A DNA stretch of 14,798 nucleotides from Actinomycetota bacterium (GCA_947499275.1 CANMNM010000012.1:1-14798); one strand, 5' to 3'. Counted from the first letter of the stretch, positions 7,377 through 14,798 are shown. Notes: generated by a model from the sequence alone, not told the origin. Numbers and translations: made by a program.

Positions 7377-8414
7377 CTACCTGCGCGGTTCAGACACGAG
7401 CACCTGCTGCAACGCGTCAAACTCTTCAACGCACTTGCCTGAACCAAGCACAACACATTCGAGTGGACGATCTGCGACGATAATGGGCATCCCGGTTTCA
7501 TGCCGCAAACGCTCGTCAAGTCCAGTCATCAGGGCTCCACCGCCGGTCAAAACAATTCCCCGATCCATAATGTCTCCAGATAACTCGGGGGGTGTGCGGT
7601 CAAGGGTTGACTTCACTGCACTGACGATTGCATTGACAGGTTCGTCGATTGCCCGCCGGATTTCCTCTGCAGACACAACAACCGTTCGAGGCAATCCCGT
7701 GATTAAATCACGGCCACGAATCTCGGCGTGTGGTTCGTCGGGCTTCGGGAATGCAGAACCGATCGCAATCTTGATTTCCTCAGCAGTTCGCTCACCGAGG
7801 AGAAGCGAGTATTCCTTCTTAATGTATTGAATTATCGCGTTATCTAATTCGTCTCCGCCAACTCGAACTGAAAGGCTCGTGACAATTCCACCAAGGGAGA
7901 TAACCGCTACCTCTGATGTGCCTCCCCCGATGTCGACCACCATGTTGCCGGTCGGTTCGTGCACCGGAAGACCCGCGCCAATGGCCGCTGCCATGGGTTC
8001 TTCAATGATGAAAACTTTGCGAGCACCCGCTGCGTAACCGGCGTCTTTTACCGCTCGCTGTTCAACACCGGTGATTCCTGAAGGAACACAGATGATTAGT
8101 CGTGGTTTTGCCAAGTGCCGCCTGCGGTGAACTTTTTGAATGAAGTAACGAAGCATGCGTTCGGTTGTGTCGAAGTCTGCGATCACACCGTCTTTGAGGG
8201 GCCGGATCGCAACAATGTTGCCTGGCGTACGACCAATCATCTCTTTGGCTTCCACACCCACGGCCAAAATTCCCCCGGTGTTGTTATTGATAGCAACAAC
8301 GGAAGGCTCGTTCAGAACGATTCCATGACCGCGGACATACACCAGCGTGTTGGCAGTTCCGAGGTCAACGGCCATATCTCTGCCGACAAATGAGGAGTTC
8401 GAGCCAAAGCCCAC
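7377..8414 (-). CDS. mreB: MreB, bacterial actin homologue
   Basis: A 345-residue actin-fold ATPase that forms membrane-bound filaments and guides lateral wall synthesis. The phosphate-1 loop DLGTANTLVYV (17-27), phosphate-2 loop DIGGGTSEVAVISLGG (161-176) and adenosine motif LTGGGALMTGLDE near residue 290 are all present. The GTG start at 8414 has a strong GGAGGT ribosome binding site 5 bases upstream, the clearest in the window. It opens the mreBCD-mrdA-rodA unit; the stop is TAG. Many actinobacteria (for example mycobacteria and corynebacteria) lack mreB, so its presence points to a lineage using an MreB-based elongation or differentiation programme. Confidence 0.98.
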   Translation of the reverse strand: MGFGSNSSFVGRDMAVDLGTANTLVYVRGHGIVLNEPSVVAINNNTGGILAVGVEAKEMIGRTPGNIVAIRPLKDGVIADFDTTERMLRYFIQKVHRRRHLAKPRLIICVPSGITGVEQRAVKDAGYAAGARKVFIIEEPMAAAIGAGLPVHEPTGNMVVDIGGGTSEVAVISLGGIVTSLSVRVGGDELDNAIIQYIKKEYSLLLGERTAEEIKIAIGSAFPKPDEPHAEIRGRDLITGLPRTVVVSAEEIRRAIDEPVNAIVSAVKSTLDRTPPELSGDIMDRGIVLTGGGALMTGLDERLRHETGMPIIVADRPLECVVLGSGKCVEEFDALQQVLVSEPRR

Positions 8415-8419
8415 GCGAT

Positions 8420-8425
8420 ACCTCC
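8420..8425 (-). promoter_or_regulatory. ribosome binding site of mreB
   Basis: GGAGGT on the minus strand, 5 bases before the GTG start of mreB. It decides the start codon and is the best Shine-Dalgarno match in the wall operon. Confidence 0.8.
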
Positions 8426-8489
8426 AATCGGTCTGAGATGGTTAGGCCGGAATTTATCAGGCTGGGAAGCGGACTCGATACGAATCCTT

Positions 8490-8517
8490 ATAGTAGCCCG
8501 GAGAACCTCTTCCTTAA
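8490..8517 (-). promoter_or_regulatory. candidate promoter of the mre operon
   Basis: In the 99-base gap upstream of mreB, minus-strand TACTAT (8490-8495) could be a -10. A weak TTAAGG (8512-8517) lies 16 bases further upstream and overlaps the stop of the hydrolase gene. The transcript would carry a leader of about 70 bases containing the mreB ribosome binding site. Each hexamer matches consensus only partly. No terminator hairpin is evident in the same gap. Confidence 0.35.
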
Positions 8518-9860
8518 CCCTCACCCAACTTTTGGGCGCGCGTCACCTCAATTTCCCGTAGAAGCATCTCTAAACCTTTAGTTTGTTCTGGTGTAAGTTT
8601 CCCGGCAAAACCGAAGGCCGCCGTTGCCACCGCGCCCAGATCGGCTCGGTAGTCGTGACCCAAACTTTGGAAATCACCCGGCTTCACATTGGTCGCAAAA
8701 ATGGTGTCAACGAGCACGGTTGCCCAGGTAACCCCCATGGTCCAGGACATTTCCTCGGGAATATTTCGTCCACGAGGAAGTTCGGGATCCAGCCATTCGG
8801 GTTGGGTCCAGGCCAGATCAGGGCGAAAACGCACCACGGGATCACCGTCGTGCTCGAGGAACCACACTCGATTGTCCGTATTGGCGGGAATTTGCTCGGG
8901 CCGATCCACCGTGACCGACTCGCTGGCGCAGAGCCGATGAAAGCTGTCAGCAATTCGACCGCCGGGTGTTCCGACCCACAGCGCTCGATGAACGGAATAT
9001 CGATCTAAGTCACTTGATCCCAGCGGGATTGCGAACTGTTGAACACGCGCTCCCAGACTCTCCCCATAAAGCAGGATTTTGGGAACGTGCTTTCCTTTAT
9101 TGCGGCGACCAATGAGTTCGTGGTCAATTGCGTTAAGTAACTCAAGTTGTGTCTCACCGGCCAATCGCACCTTGGTCAGGGAGAGGAAACTGGGCAATAG
9201 TCCGTAGCTGACCGAAACGGCGGCACAATTTCCACCGGAAAGCAATTCCACAACGTCAACGGGAGTGGAGTTTGAATACCCTGAGCCGGCAGGGGCTTGA
9301 ATGAACAAATACTCGCGATCAAAAGCCTTGTTGCGAATAAGTTCTGACATCGCGAGCGAAACGCGTGAAGAAACCGAGTCCGCGTTTGCGATGCTGACAA
9401 AAACTCGAATGGGTTCGTGGGTCCGCTTCACACCCAACTTCTCGGCGTGTGCTGCAGTCGTCACGCTATTGATAAACCGAGCACCCTCACGACCAAGTAG
9501 TGAGTAGTCAACGGCTGAATGAGAACTCCCTGAAAGGTGTGCATCCGTTGGTGCACCTGCGAAACACTCATCAATCTCAGCATTTTCCGCTTCAAGCTCA
9601 CCCAGTTTGTTTTTTGCTACGAGAAAACCGGCGACACCGATCCCGGCTAAACCAGCACCTGCCGCAAGGGCCTTAACTCCACGAAGACGTGAAACGCCAG
9701 ACCCAAGGACAAGGCCAACCCCGACACCCGCACCCAAAACCGTGGGAAAAAGTTCGCGGACTTTTTCGGGCCACTGCACCAGACTTGGACCTTGTGCCGC
9801 AACAGCCGTTGGGACTCCCACCCCAACACCGAGTGCTACCGAGCCGATTAAGTCTTTCAT
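8514..9860 (-). CDS. PF10081-like membrane-anchored alpha/beta hydrolase (Abhydrolase_9)
   Basis: A 448-residue protein. Residues 1-82 are glycine-rich and hydrophobic with two or three probable membrane segments (4-22, 40-56, 65-82). The remainder matches, from memory, the actinobacterial Abhydrolase_9 family: PIRVFVSIANADSVSSRVSL, LLPSFLSL, the nucleophile elbow GESLG (Ser268), RVWFLEHDGDPVVRF (likely Asp340) and GHDY (likely His402). These would complete a Ser-Asp-His triad. The substrate is unknown; members sit in the envelope and could act on lipid or wall esters. The N-terminal membrane part looks shorter than in the longer relatives I know. The ATG at 9860 has only a weak ribosome binding site. 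It lies 30 bases after ndk with no terminator between, so read-through from ndk is likely. Confidence 0.8.
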   Translation of the reverse strand: MKDLIGSVALGVGVGVPTAVAAQGPSLVQWPEKVRELFPTVLGAGVGVGLVLGSGVSRLRGVKALAAGAGLAGIGVAGFLVAKNKLGELEAENAEIDECFAGAPTDAHLSGSSHSAVDYSLLGREGARFINSVTTAAHAEKLGVKRTHEPIRVFVSIANADSVSSRVSLAMSELIRNKAFDREYLFIQAPAGSGYSNSTPVDVVELLSGGNCAAVSVSYGLLPSFLSLTKVRLAGETQLELLNAIDHELIGRRNKGKHVPKILLYGESLGARVQQFAIPLGSSDLDRYSVHRALWVGTPGGRIADSFHRLCASESVTVDRPEQIPANTDNRVWFLEHDGDPVVRFRPDLAWTQPEWLDPELPRGRNIPEEMSWTMGVTWATVLVDTIFATNVKPGDFQSLGHDYRADLGAVATAAFGFAGKLTPEQTKGLEMLLREIEVTRAQKLGEG

Positions 9861-9890
9861 AGTTCACACCACTTCATGGAGCTTTAATTC

Positions 9891-10298
9891 TTAGAGACTG
9901 GGAAAGAAGAGTGCAATTTCACGGGCGGCTGACTCTGGCGAGTCGGAACCGTGGGTGACGTTGTTTTGCATTTCAGTGGCTAGATCCCCACGAATAGTTC
10001 CCGGCGCCGCGGTGATTGGGTTGGTAGCACCCATCATGGTTCGCCAAGCAACGATTGCGTCAGGTCCTTCAATCACTGCGGCCAACAGCGGACCACCTGT
10101 AATGAAAGCAACAAGATCGCCGAAGAACGGCTTGTCGGCGTGTTCCCCGTAATGAGCCTTGGCCAGATCAGCACTGACATTCATGAGCTCAATGGCTGCG
10201 AAAGTGAAGCCCTTGCGCTCAATACGTGCAAGAACTTCGCCGACCAAACCACGGGCAACGCCATCGGGCTTAACCAAAACAAGTGTACGTTCAGACAT
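9891..10298 (-). CDS. ndk: nucleoside diphosphate kinase
   Basis: A 135-residue enzyme of normal length that transfers the gamma phosphate of ATP to nucleoside diphosphates through a phosphohistidine. It begins MSERTLVLVKPDGVARG, with the conserved Lys10. RTMMGATNP binds nucleotide, and NNVTHGSDS carries the catalytic His116. I chose the ATG at 10298 because GAGGAG lies 7 bases upstream. The in-frame ATG at 10313 would place that ribosome binding site inside the coding region and add five residues without family support. It follows the DUF4233 gene by 75 bases. Confidence 0.98.
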   Translation of the reverse strand: MSERTLVLVKPDGVARGLVGEVLARIERKGFTFAAIELMNVSADLAKAHYGEHADKPFFGDLVAFITGGPLLAAVIEGPDAIVAWRTMMGATNPITAAPGTIRGDLATEMQNNVTHGSDSPESAAREIALFFPSL

Positions 10299-10305
10299 TA
10301 AATAA

Positions 10306-10311
10306 CTCCTC
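10306..10311 (-). promoter_or_regulatory. ribosome binding site of ndk
   Basis: GAGGAG on the minus strand, 7 bases before the ATG at 10298; it selects this start over the upstream in-frame ATG at 10313. Confidence 0.75.
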
Positions 10312-10373
10312 AAATAAATGGAAAACGGCGCTATGGGGAAACTACCGAACCTGATGCTAGAGGAGCCGTCCGG

Positions 10374-10700
10374 TTAACTTTCAGGCAACTCCCGTGCTCG
10401 ATCAACCCGCTGTCCATTACGCACCGCGTAAAACCACAGCAGCGCAAAAAGTCCACCAACGAAGAACATCGTGGGAACAACGACCCCCGAGGCAATGACG
10501 AGCACCTGAAGCACCCAACCTATGGGGACCGCAATCGGTTTAGTGATTACTCCAACGGTCAATACCAACAGACCGGCCAGCGCAATTCCAATAAATAGTG
10601 CGTATGTCGCATTCACATCGGAGACATTGATGGCAATGGGGATCGCGAGTAAAACCACTAGCGCTTCAAGGATAAGAACGGTTGAACCCAGTACTCGCAT
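10374..10700 (-). CDS. DUF4233 small membrane protein
   Basis: A 108-residue protein with four predicted membrane helices (about 5-25, 31-52, 57-75, 77-94) and a short charged C-terminus. The opening RVLGSTVLILEALVVLLAIPIA and the position between folC and ndk match the DUF4233 family, which is found next to folC across actinobacteria. No function is known. The ATG at 10700 is 3 bases after the folC stop, so the two genes are co-transcribed and probably coupled in translation. Confidence 0.85.
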   Translation of the reverse strand: MRVLGSTVLILEALVVLLAIPIAINVSDVNATYALFIGIALAGLLVLTVGVITKPIAVPIGWVLQVLVIASGVVVPTMFFVGGLFALLWFYAVRNGQRVDRARELPES

Positions 10701-10703
10701 GTC

Positions 10704-12065
10704 TCACTTCACTTTCTTTGTAACGGTGTCTGTCAGCAAACGAATTGCATCTCCGACCAACACCACCGAACCGGTAACAACAACCCCAACTCCCCCGTAC
10801 TCACCCGAACTGTCAGCCAACCCAATTGCTTCCTCCAGCGAAGTCATTAAGTCACCACCAAGAATGACTCGATCACCGCCGAGAACCTCGGTTGCCAGCC
10901 GGGCAAGTTCACTCGCCGGTAGAGCCCGGGGTGAGTTTGGCTCGGTAATAATTACCTGAGAGAGAACAGGTGACAATGCTTCGAGGAAGCCAACTGCATC
11001 TTTTTTAGCCAGCATGCCGATAACTGCCACAATGCCAACAAAGGTGAAACTGGTTTCCAATGCCGCGGCGAGTGATCTTGCACCATGTGGATTGTGCGCA
11101 GCGTCAACCAACACCGTTGGACCCGTGCGCAAGATCTCCAGTCTCCCTGGTGATTTCACATTTGCGAAACCTTCAGTTACGGCATCAATGTCCAGGGGTG
11201 CTAACAGTGCTGATCCCATAAACATCTCACAGGCTGCAAGTGCCACCGCCGCGTTATTGCCTTGATGCTCGCCAAAAAGTGGAAGGAAAATATTGGAGTA
11301 ATCCCCGCGTAGTCCATGTAGGGACAGAAGTTGCCCCCCAACGGCTAGCTCCTGGGAATTAACCCCGTACTCAACTCCAAATCGCGCGGGAACAAGTTCA
11401 GCAAGCTCACATGCGGCCATCAAAACTGCGGCTGCTTGCGGAGCCTGAGGGCCCAAGACAACCGCTTCTGAATTCCCCACGATGCCAGCTTTTTCTGCGG
11501 CAATTTCCGCAAGGCTTTCACCAAGAAATTCTTGATGATCCAGATCAACGGGTGTAACTACCGCAACCTGTGGTCGACACACACTCGTTGCATCCCACGT
11601 CCCACCAATCCCAACTTCAATGATGGCCACGTCAACCGGTGAATCAGCAAAAATCGAATACGCCATTACCGTCATGGCCTCAAAGTAGGAAAGTTGAGGC
11701 CCGCCGTCAGCGAGTGAATTGTGGTCAACCATGGAAATAAATGGCTCAAGGTCATTCCACGCTGAAATTGCTGTCTCGCTGGAAATGGGCACCCCGTCGA
11801 GGCAAATTCGTTCGGTGGGGTCAACCAGGTGCGGTGAGGTGTACAGCCCAGTCCGCAGCCCATAGGAGCGCAGGATTGACTCAATCATGCGGGCCGTCGA
11901 GGTTTTTCCATTAGTGCCGGCCACCTGAATCACCGGATACGTCAGTTGCGGGTCCCCTAGTAAGTTCGAAACGGCGCTCACTCGGGCGAGTGATGGTTCC
12001 ATCACATTTTCTGGCCACCTGGACTCGAGTTCATCCCATAATTGCTGCGCGCTCGTGATACCCAC
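10704..12065 (-). CDS. folC: folylpolyglutamate synthase / dihydrofolate synthase
   Basis: A 453-residue Mur-ligase-family enzyme that adds glutamate to dihydropteroate and/or to folates. The P-loop is AGTNGKTSTA (49-58), followed by TSPHL (76-80), EVGIGGTWDAT (150-160) and DHQEFLG (176-182). The lysine for carbamylation is likely in EKAGI (Lys192), and the C-terminal domain carries DAAHNPHGA (321-329). All family motifs are intact and the length is normal. The GTG start at 12065 has no ribosome binding site. Instead TAGACT lies 6 bases upstream on the minus strand, at ideal -10 spacing for a transcript that starts on the GTG. It is divergent from valS and heads the folC-DUF4233-ndk run. Confidence 0.96.
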   Translation of the reverse strand: MGITSAQQLWDELESRWPENVMEPSLARVSAVSNLLGDPQLTYPVIQVAGTNGKTSTARMIESILRSYGLRTGLYTSPHLVDPTERICLDGVPISSETAISAWNDLEPFISMVDHNSLADGGPQLSYFEAMTVMAYSIFADSPVDVAIIEVGIGGTWDATSVCRPQVAVVTPVDLDHQEFLGESLAEIAAEKAGIVGNSEAVVLGPQAPQAAAVLMAACELAELVPARFGVEYGVNSQELAVGGQLLSLHGLRGDYSNIFLPLFGEHQGNNAAVALAACEMFMGSALLAPLDIDAVTEGFANVKSPGRLEILRTGPTVLVDAAHNPHGARSLAAALETSFTFVGIVAVIGMLAKKDAVGFLEALSPVLSQVIITEPNSPRALPASELARLATEVLGGDRVILGGDLMTSLEEAIGLADSSGEYGGVGVVVTGSVVLVGDAIRLLTDTVTKKVK

Positions 12066-12071
12066 AGTGGC

Positions 12072-12099
12072 AGTCTAGGTGGGTGAATAGACTTCGCAA
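12072..12099. promoter_or_regulatory. mirror-image divergent leaderless promoters of folC and valS
   Basis: The 36 bases between the folC and valS start codons contain AGTCTA (12072-12077) and TAGACT (12088-12093), an exact inverted repeat with a 10-base spacer. Read outward, each arm is a TAGACT hexamer fitting the TAnnnT -10 pattern. One lies 6 bases before the folC GTG and the other 8 bases before the valS ATG. Both genes lack Shine-Dalgarno sequences. For folC a partial -35, TTGCGA (12094-12099), sits 16 bases upstream; for valS none is seen. Alternatively the palindrome could be a regulator site. Confidence 0.5.
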
Positions 12100-12101
12100 C
12101 C

Positions 12102-14708
12102 ATGTCGTCGAAGTCAGATTCCCCAATGGTCAATATCCCAGAAAAGCCAAGCCTTACCGGGATTGAGGAAAAGTGGGCCAAGACCTGGCAGGACGCTGGC
12201 ACTTACTCATTTGACCGCACTAAAACCCGTAATGAAATCTTTTCCATTGATACTCCACCTCCAACCGTCAGCGGGTCACTACACGTTGGGCATGTTTTCA
12301 GCTACACCCACACAGACTGCATTGCGCGATACAAACGGATGCGCGGTTTTGAAGTTTTTTACCCCATGGGCTGGGACGACAATGGACTCCCCACCGAACG
12401 TCGCGTCCAAAACTATTTCGGAGTTCGCTGCGATCCGAGTTTGCCCTATGTCGCGGACTACACGCCTCCGGCAAAACCTGATGCGAAAAAGCAGGATCCA
12501 ATTTCCCGGAAAAACTTTATTGAGTTGTGCGAGCAATTAACAATCGAAGATGAAGTTGTCTTTGAAGACCTCTGGCGACGCATGGGCCTTTCCATTGACT
12601 GGGCGCAGACGTATCAAACAATTGATAAAAATGCGCAGCGCGTAAGTCAACTTGCTTTCCTACGCAATCTTGCCCGCGGTGAGGCCTACCAGTCTGAAGC
12701 GCCAACACTCTGGGATGTCACTTTCCGCACCGCGGTTGCTCAAGCAGAACTTGAAGACCGCGAAGTGCCCGGCGCCTATCACCGGATCGGTTTCGCACCA
12801 ACAGAAAATCCCGCCAACAAAGTTTTTATTGAAACAACCAGACCAGAATTACTGGCAGCCTGTGTTGCCCTCGTTGCACACCCCGATGATCCTCGCTACC
12901 AACCACTCTTTGGTACCAACGTGATTACCCCCGTATTTGGTGTCGAAGTTCCCGTAATGGCCCACACGTTGGCTGACCCAGAAAAAGGGTCGGGAATTGC
13001 AATGGTGTGCACATTCGGTGACCTCGCCGACGTCACCTGGTGGCGTGAGTTACAATTACCCACCCGTCCAATAGTTGGGTGGGATGGTCGAATCACTTCG
13101 GAAACCCCACCGTGGATCACCACTCGCTCGGGTAAAGAACGCTTTGCGGCGATTGCCGGCACAACCAGTTTCACCGCTAAGCAACGCATGGTCGAAGTCC
13201 TGCGTGAGTCAGGCGACATGATGGGTGAACCGAAAGCAATCACTCACCCCGTTAAATTCTTTGAAAAAGGCGATAAGCCACTCGAAATTGTGACCACCCG
13301 CCAGTGGTATATCGCTAACGGTGGCCGTGATCCTCAACTGCGCGGGGAACTCCTTGAGCGTGGGCGTGAAATTATTTGGCACCCACCCCACATGCTGGTC
13401 CGCTATGAAAACTGGGTTGAGGGACTCAATGGTGACTGGCTAATTTCACGCCAAAGATTCTTTGGCGTCCCGGTTCCCGTGTGGTACGCGCTCGACGCAG
13501 ACGGCAATCCTGACTACGAACAGGTACTCGCTCCCAGTGAGGCCGAACTTCCCATTGACCCCAGTAGTGACGTTCCCGCCGGATACACCGAGGAACAACG
13601 CAATCAACCCGGTGGCTTCATGGGTGATCCCGATGTCATGGACACGTGGGCAACAAGTTCACTGACTCCCCAAATCGCTGGCGGGTGGGAACGCGATCCG
13701 GATCTTTTCGAGCGAGTATTTCCCATGGATATGCGCCCACAGGCCCATGAAATTATCCGGACCTGGTTGTTTTCCTCTGTCGTTCGCGCTGACCTAGAAA
13801 ATGATGTGTTGCCGTGGAAACATGCTGCAATCTCAGGTTGGATCCTCGACCCTGATCGCAAGAAGATGAGCAAGTCCAAGGGCAACGTTGTTACCCCCAT
13901 GGACATGCTCGATGAGTACAGCTCCGATGCGGTTCGTTATTGGGCAGCCTCGGGTCGTCCCGGGACCGATACTGCATTTGACATCGGTCAAATGAAAATT
14001 GGTCGTCGGTTAGCAATCAAGCTTCTCAACGCCAGCAAGTTTGCGCTCACTCTCTCGGCCCTCTCAAGTGATCAGGATCGGACGAGCATCACGGCGGCAA
14101 CGGTTTCCGAGCCAGTTGATCAAGCACTGCTAGCAAAACTTGCCCAAACTGTTGAGAACGCAACAAAAGCTTTTGAGGAATTCAATTACGCAAAAGCACT
14201 CGATGCAACGGAGGCATTCTTTTGGGAGTTCACCGACGACTACGTTGAACTAGTTAAAGAGCGCGCTTACGGCGAGACCGTGGGTGTGAATACACAAAGC
14301 GCCCGAGCAACCCTTCTCATCACCCTAGACACTGTTCTTCGGCTATTCGCTCCATTCCTGCCATTCACCACTGAAGAGACTTGGTCGTGGTTCAACAAAG
14401 AATCAATCCACACGAGCCCATGGCCAGACAGCGAAGCCCTTCGGGCGCTTTCGACCCAAGGTGATGTTGCGGTGCTGACAACAGCGACGGAAGCACTCCG
14501 GATGATTCGCAAGGCAAAATCAGAAGCCAAGTTGTCGATGCGAGCAGTTGTTGCCAGTGCGGAATTCACGGGCAGTCCAGCAATGATTGAACACATCAAT
14601 CTTGTTTCGACGGATCTAGTTTCCGCTGGTTCACTGGAATTAATCACAACTGCTACCGCGTCAGAAGATGCGATGCTCACGAGTCAAATAATTCTCGTTG
14701 AGCAGTAA
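12102..14708 (+). CDS. valS: valyl-tRNA synthetase, type 2 (archaeal/Rickettsia-like) form
   Basis: An 868-residue class I synthetase that charges tRNA-Val. The HIGH motif is HVGH (61-64) and the KMSKS motif is KMSKS (588-592). The editing (CP1) insertion spans about residues 195-400 with ETTRPELLAAC, and the anticodon-binding helical domain follows after about 640. GWDDNGLPTERRVQ (90-103) and TTRPELL, in place of GMDHAGIATQ and TTRPET, mark the type 2 subfamily. No long C-terminal coiled coil is evident. The ATG at 12102 is preceded by a TAGACT hexamer and no ribosome binding site; the in-frame ATG at 12126 (MVNIPEKPSL) is a possible alternative. It is the only plus-strand gene here, divergent from folC, and ends one base from the convergent clpX-like gene. 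Confidence 0.96.
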   Translation: MSSKSDSPMVNIPEKPSLTGIEEKWAKTWQDAGTYSFDRTKTRNEIFSIDTPPPTVSGSLHVGHVFSYTHTDCIARYKRMRGFEVFYPMGWDDNGLPTERRVQNYFGVRCDPSLPYVADYTPPAKPDAKKQDPISRKNFIELCEQLTIEDEVVFEDLWRRMGLSIDWAQTYQTIDKNAQRVSQLAFLRNLARGEAYQSEAPTLWDVTFRTAVAQAELEDREVPGAYHRIGFAPTENPANKVFIETTRPELLAACVALVAHPDDPRYQPLFGTNVITPVFGVEVPVMAHTLADPEKGSGIAMVCTFGDLADVTWWRELQLPTRPIVGWDGRITSETPPWITTRSGKERFAAIAGTTSFTAKQRMVEVLRESGDMMGEPKAITHPVKFFEKGDKPLEIVTTRQWYIANGGRDPQLRGELLERGREIIWHPPHMLVRYENWVEGLNGDWLISRQRFFGVPVPVWYALDADGNPDYEQVLAPSEAELPIDPSSDVPAGYTEEQRNQPGGFMGDPDVMDTWATSSLTPQIAGGWERDPDLFERVFPMDMRPQAHEIIRTWLFSSVVRADLENDVLPWKHAAISGWILDPDRKKMSKSKGNVVTPMDMLDEYSSDAVRYWAASGRPGTDTAFDIGQMKIGRRLAIKLLNASKFALTLSALSSDQDRTSITAATVSEPVDQALLAKLAQTVENATKAFEEFNYAKALDATEAFFWEFTDDYVELVKERAYGETVGVNTQSARATLLITLDTVLRLFAPFLPFTTEETWSWFNKESIHTSPWPDSEALRALSTQGDVAVLTTATEALRMIRKAKSEAKLSMRAVVASAEFTGSPAMIEHINLVSTDLVSAGSLELITTATASEDAMLTSQIILVEQ

Positions 14709-14709
14709 A

Positions 14710-14798
14710 TTAGGCAGTTTTTTCGCGGGGTGCACGCTTTGGTGCACCGCGAGGTACCAATGTTGGGTTGACGCGCTCGCGCACAACTTTACCGGTAA
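14710..14798 (-). CDS. clpX: C-terminal end of a probable ClpX, 5' part beyond the window
   Basis: The last 28 or so codons of a minus-strand frame end in TAA at 14712-14710. The tail reads VVRERVNPTLVPRGAPKR and then ends in basic residues, resembling the VNPTIVPR-type C-terminus of actinobacterial ClpX, the AAA+ unfoldase of ClpXP. Streptomyces carries clpX close to valS, which supports the call. The visible part holds no catalytic motif, so the call rests on this tail and on synteny. It is separated from the valS stop by a single base, with no terminator between. Confidence 0.65.
   Translation of the reverse strand, partial: TGKVVRERVNPTLVPRGAPKRAPREKTA

Noticed and set aside
9607..9894. 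Plus-strand frame rich in Thr, Pro and Ala opposite the hydrolase gene
   Set aside because: It mirrors the glycine- and valine-rich N-terminus of the hydrolase on the other strand and has no recognisable domain.
10299..10313. Earlier ATG for ndk at 10313
   Set aside because: The GAGGAG ribosome binding site would lie inside the coding region; the ATG at 10298 has ideal spacing and gives the normal Ndk N-terminus.
10299..10373. Promoter in the gap between the DUF4233 gene and ndk
   Set aside because: TAGCAT, TAGTTT and CATAGC are present, but none has a properly spaced -35, and the genes are probably one transcript.
12163..12540. Second plus-strand frame inside valS
   Set aside because: It is fully contained in the strongly conserved catalytic region of valS in another frame and has no family signature.
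14724..14755. Imperfect hairpin (GGTGCAC / GTGCACC with flanking TCGC / GCGA) near the right edge as a terminator
   Set aside because: The adjacent T6 run is on the wrong side of the hairpin for either strand, and the sequence is explained as codons for the PRGAPKRAPR tail of the clpX-like gene.

Overview
The window reads as chromosomal housekeeping DNA from an actinobacterium. The gene order clpX / valS / folC / DUF4233 / ndk / mreB-mreC-mreD-mrdA-rodA / TIGR03960-type radical SAM / DUF2344 follows the mre region of Streptomyces and relatives. Base composition looks close to balanced, low for the phylum, and many genes start with GTG. This would fit a small-genome, possibly aquatic actinobacterium, but that placement is inference. 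No RNA gene, transposon, prophage or CRISPR array is visible, and nothing amounts to a clearly new multi-gene system. The interest lies in regulatory architecture and in one odd intergenic region.

Layout. Everything except valS is on the minus strand. From the right edge: the last codons of a gene that looks like clpX (14710-14798) lie tail to tail with valS (12102-14708, plus strand), with one base between them. valS is divergent from folC, with only 36 bases between the start codons. Those bases hold two identical TAGACT hexamers in mirror orientation, which would make both transcripts nearly leaderless. folC, a DUF4233 membrane protein, ndk and a PF10081-like alpha/beta hydrolase follow on the minus strand. 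After about 100 bases with a plausible promoter and a strong ribosome binding site comes the wall-elongation operon mreB, mreC, mreD, mrdA (PBP2) and rodA, then a radical SAM protein and the start of its DUF2344 partner, cut by the left edge.

The five elongation genes are nearly contiguous (gaps of 2 and 3 bases and a TAGTG overlap), except for 198 bases between mreD and mrdA. That gap holds a 9-base tandem repeat. On the minus strand the repeat reads as a small open frame whose stop overlaps the mrdA start. All five genes begin with GTG and end with TAG, unlike their neighbours.

Function. MreB filaments with MreC and MreD position the RodA glycosyltransferase and the PBP2 transpeptidase for lateral wall synthesis. 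FolC (folate polyglutamylation), Ndk (NTP balance), ValS (valyl-tRNA) and ClpX (protein unfolding) are general housekeeping. The radical SAM/DUF2344 pair and the hydrolase are conserved but functionally unresolved.
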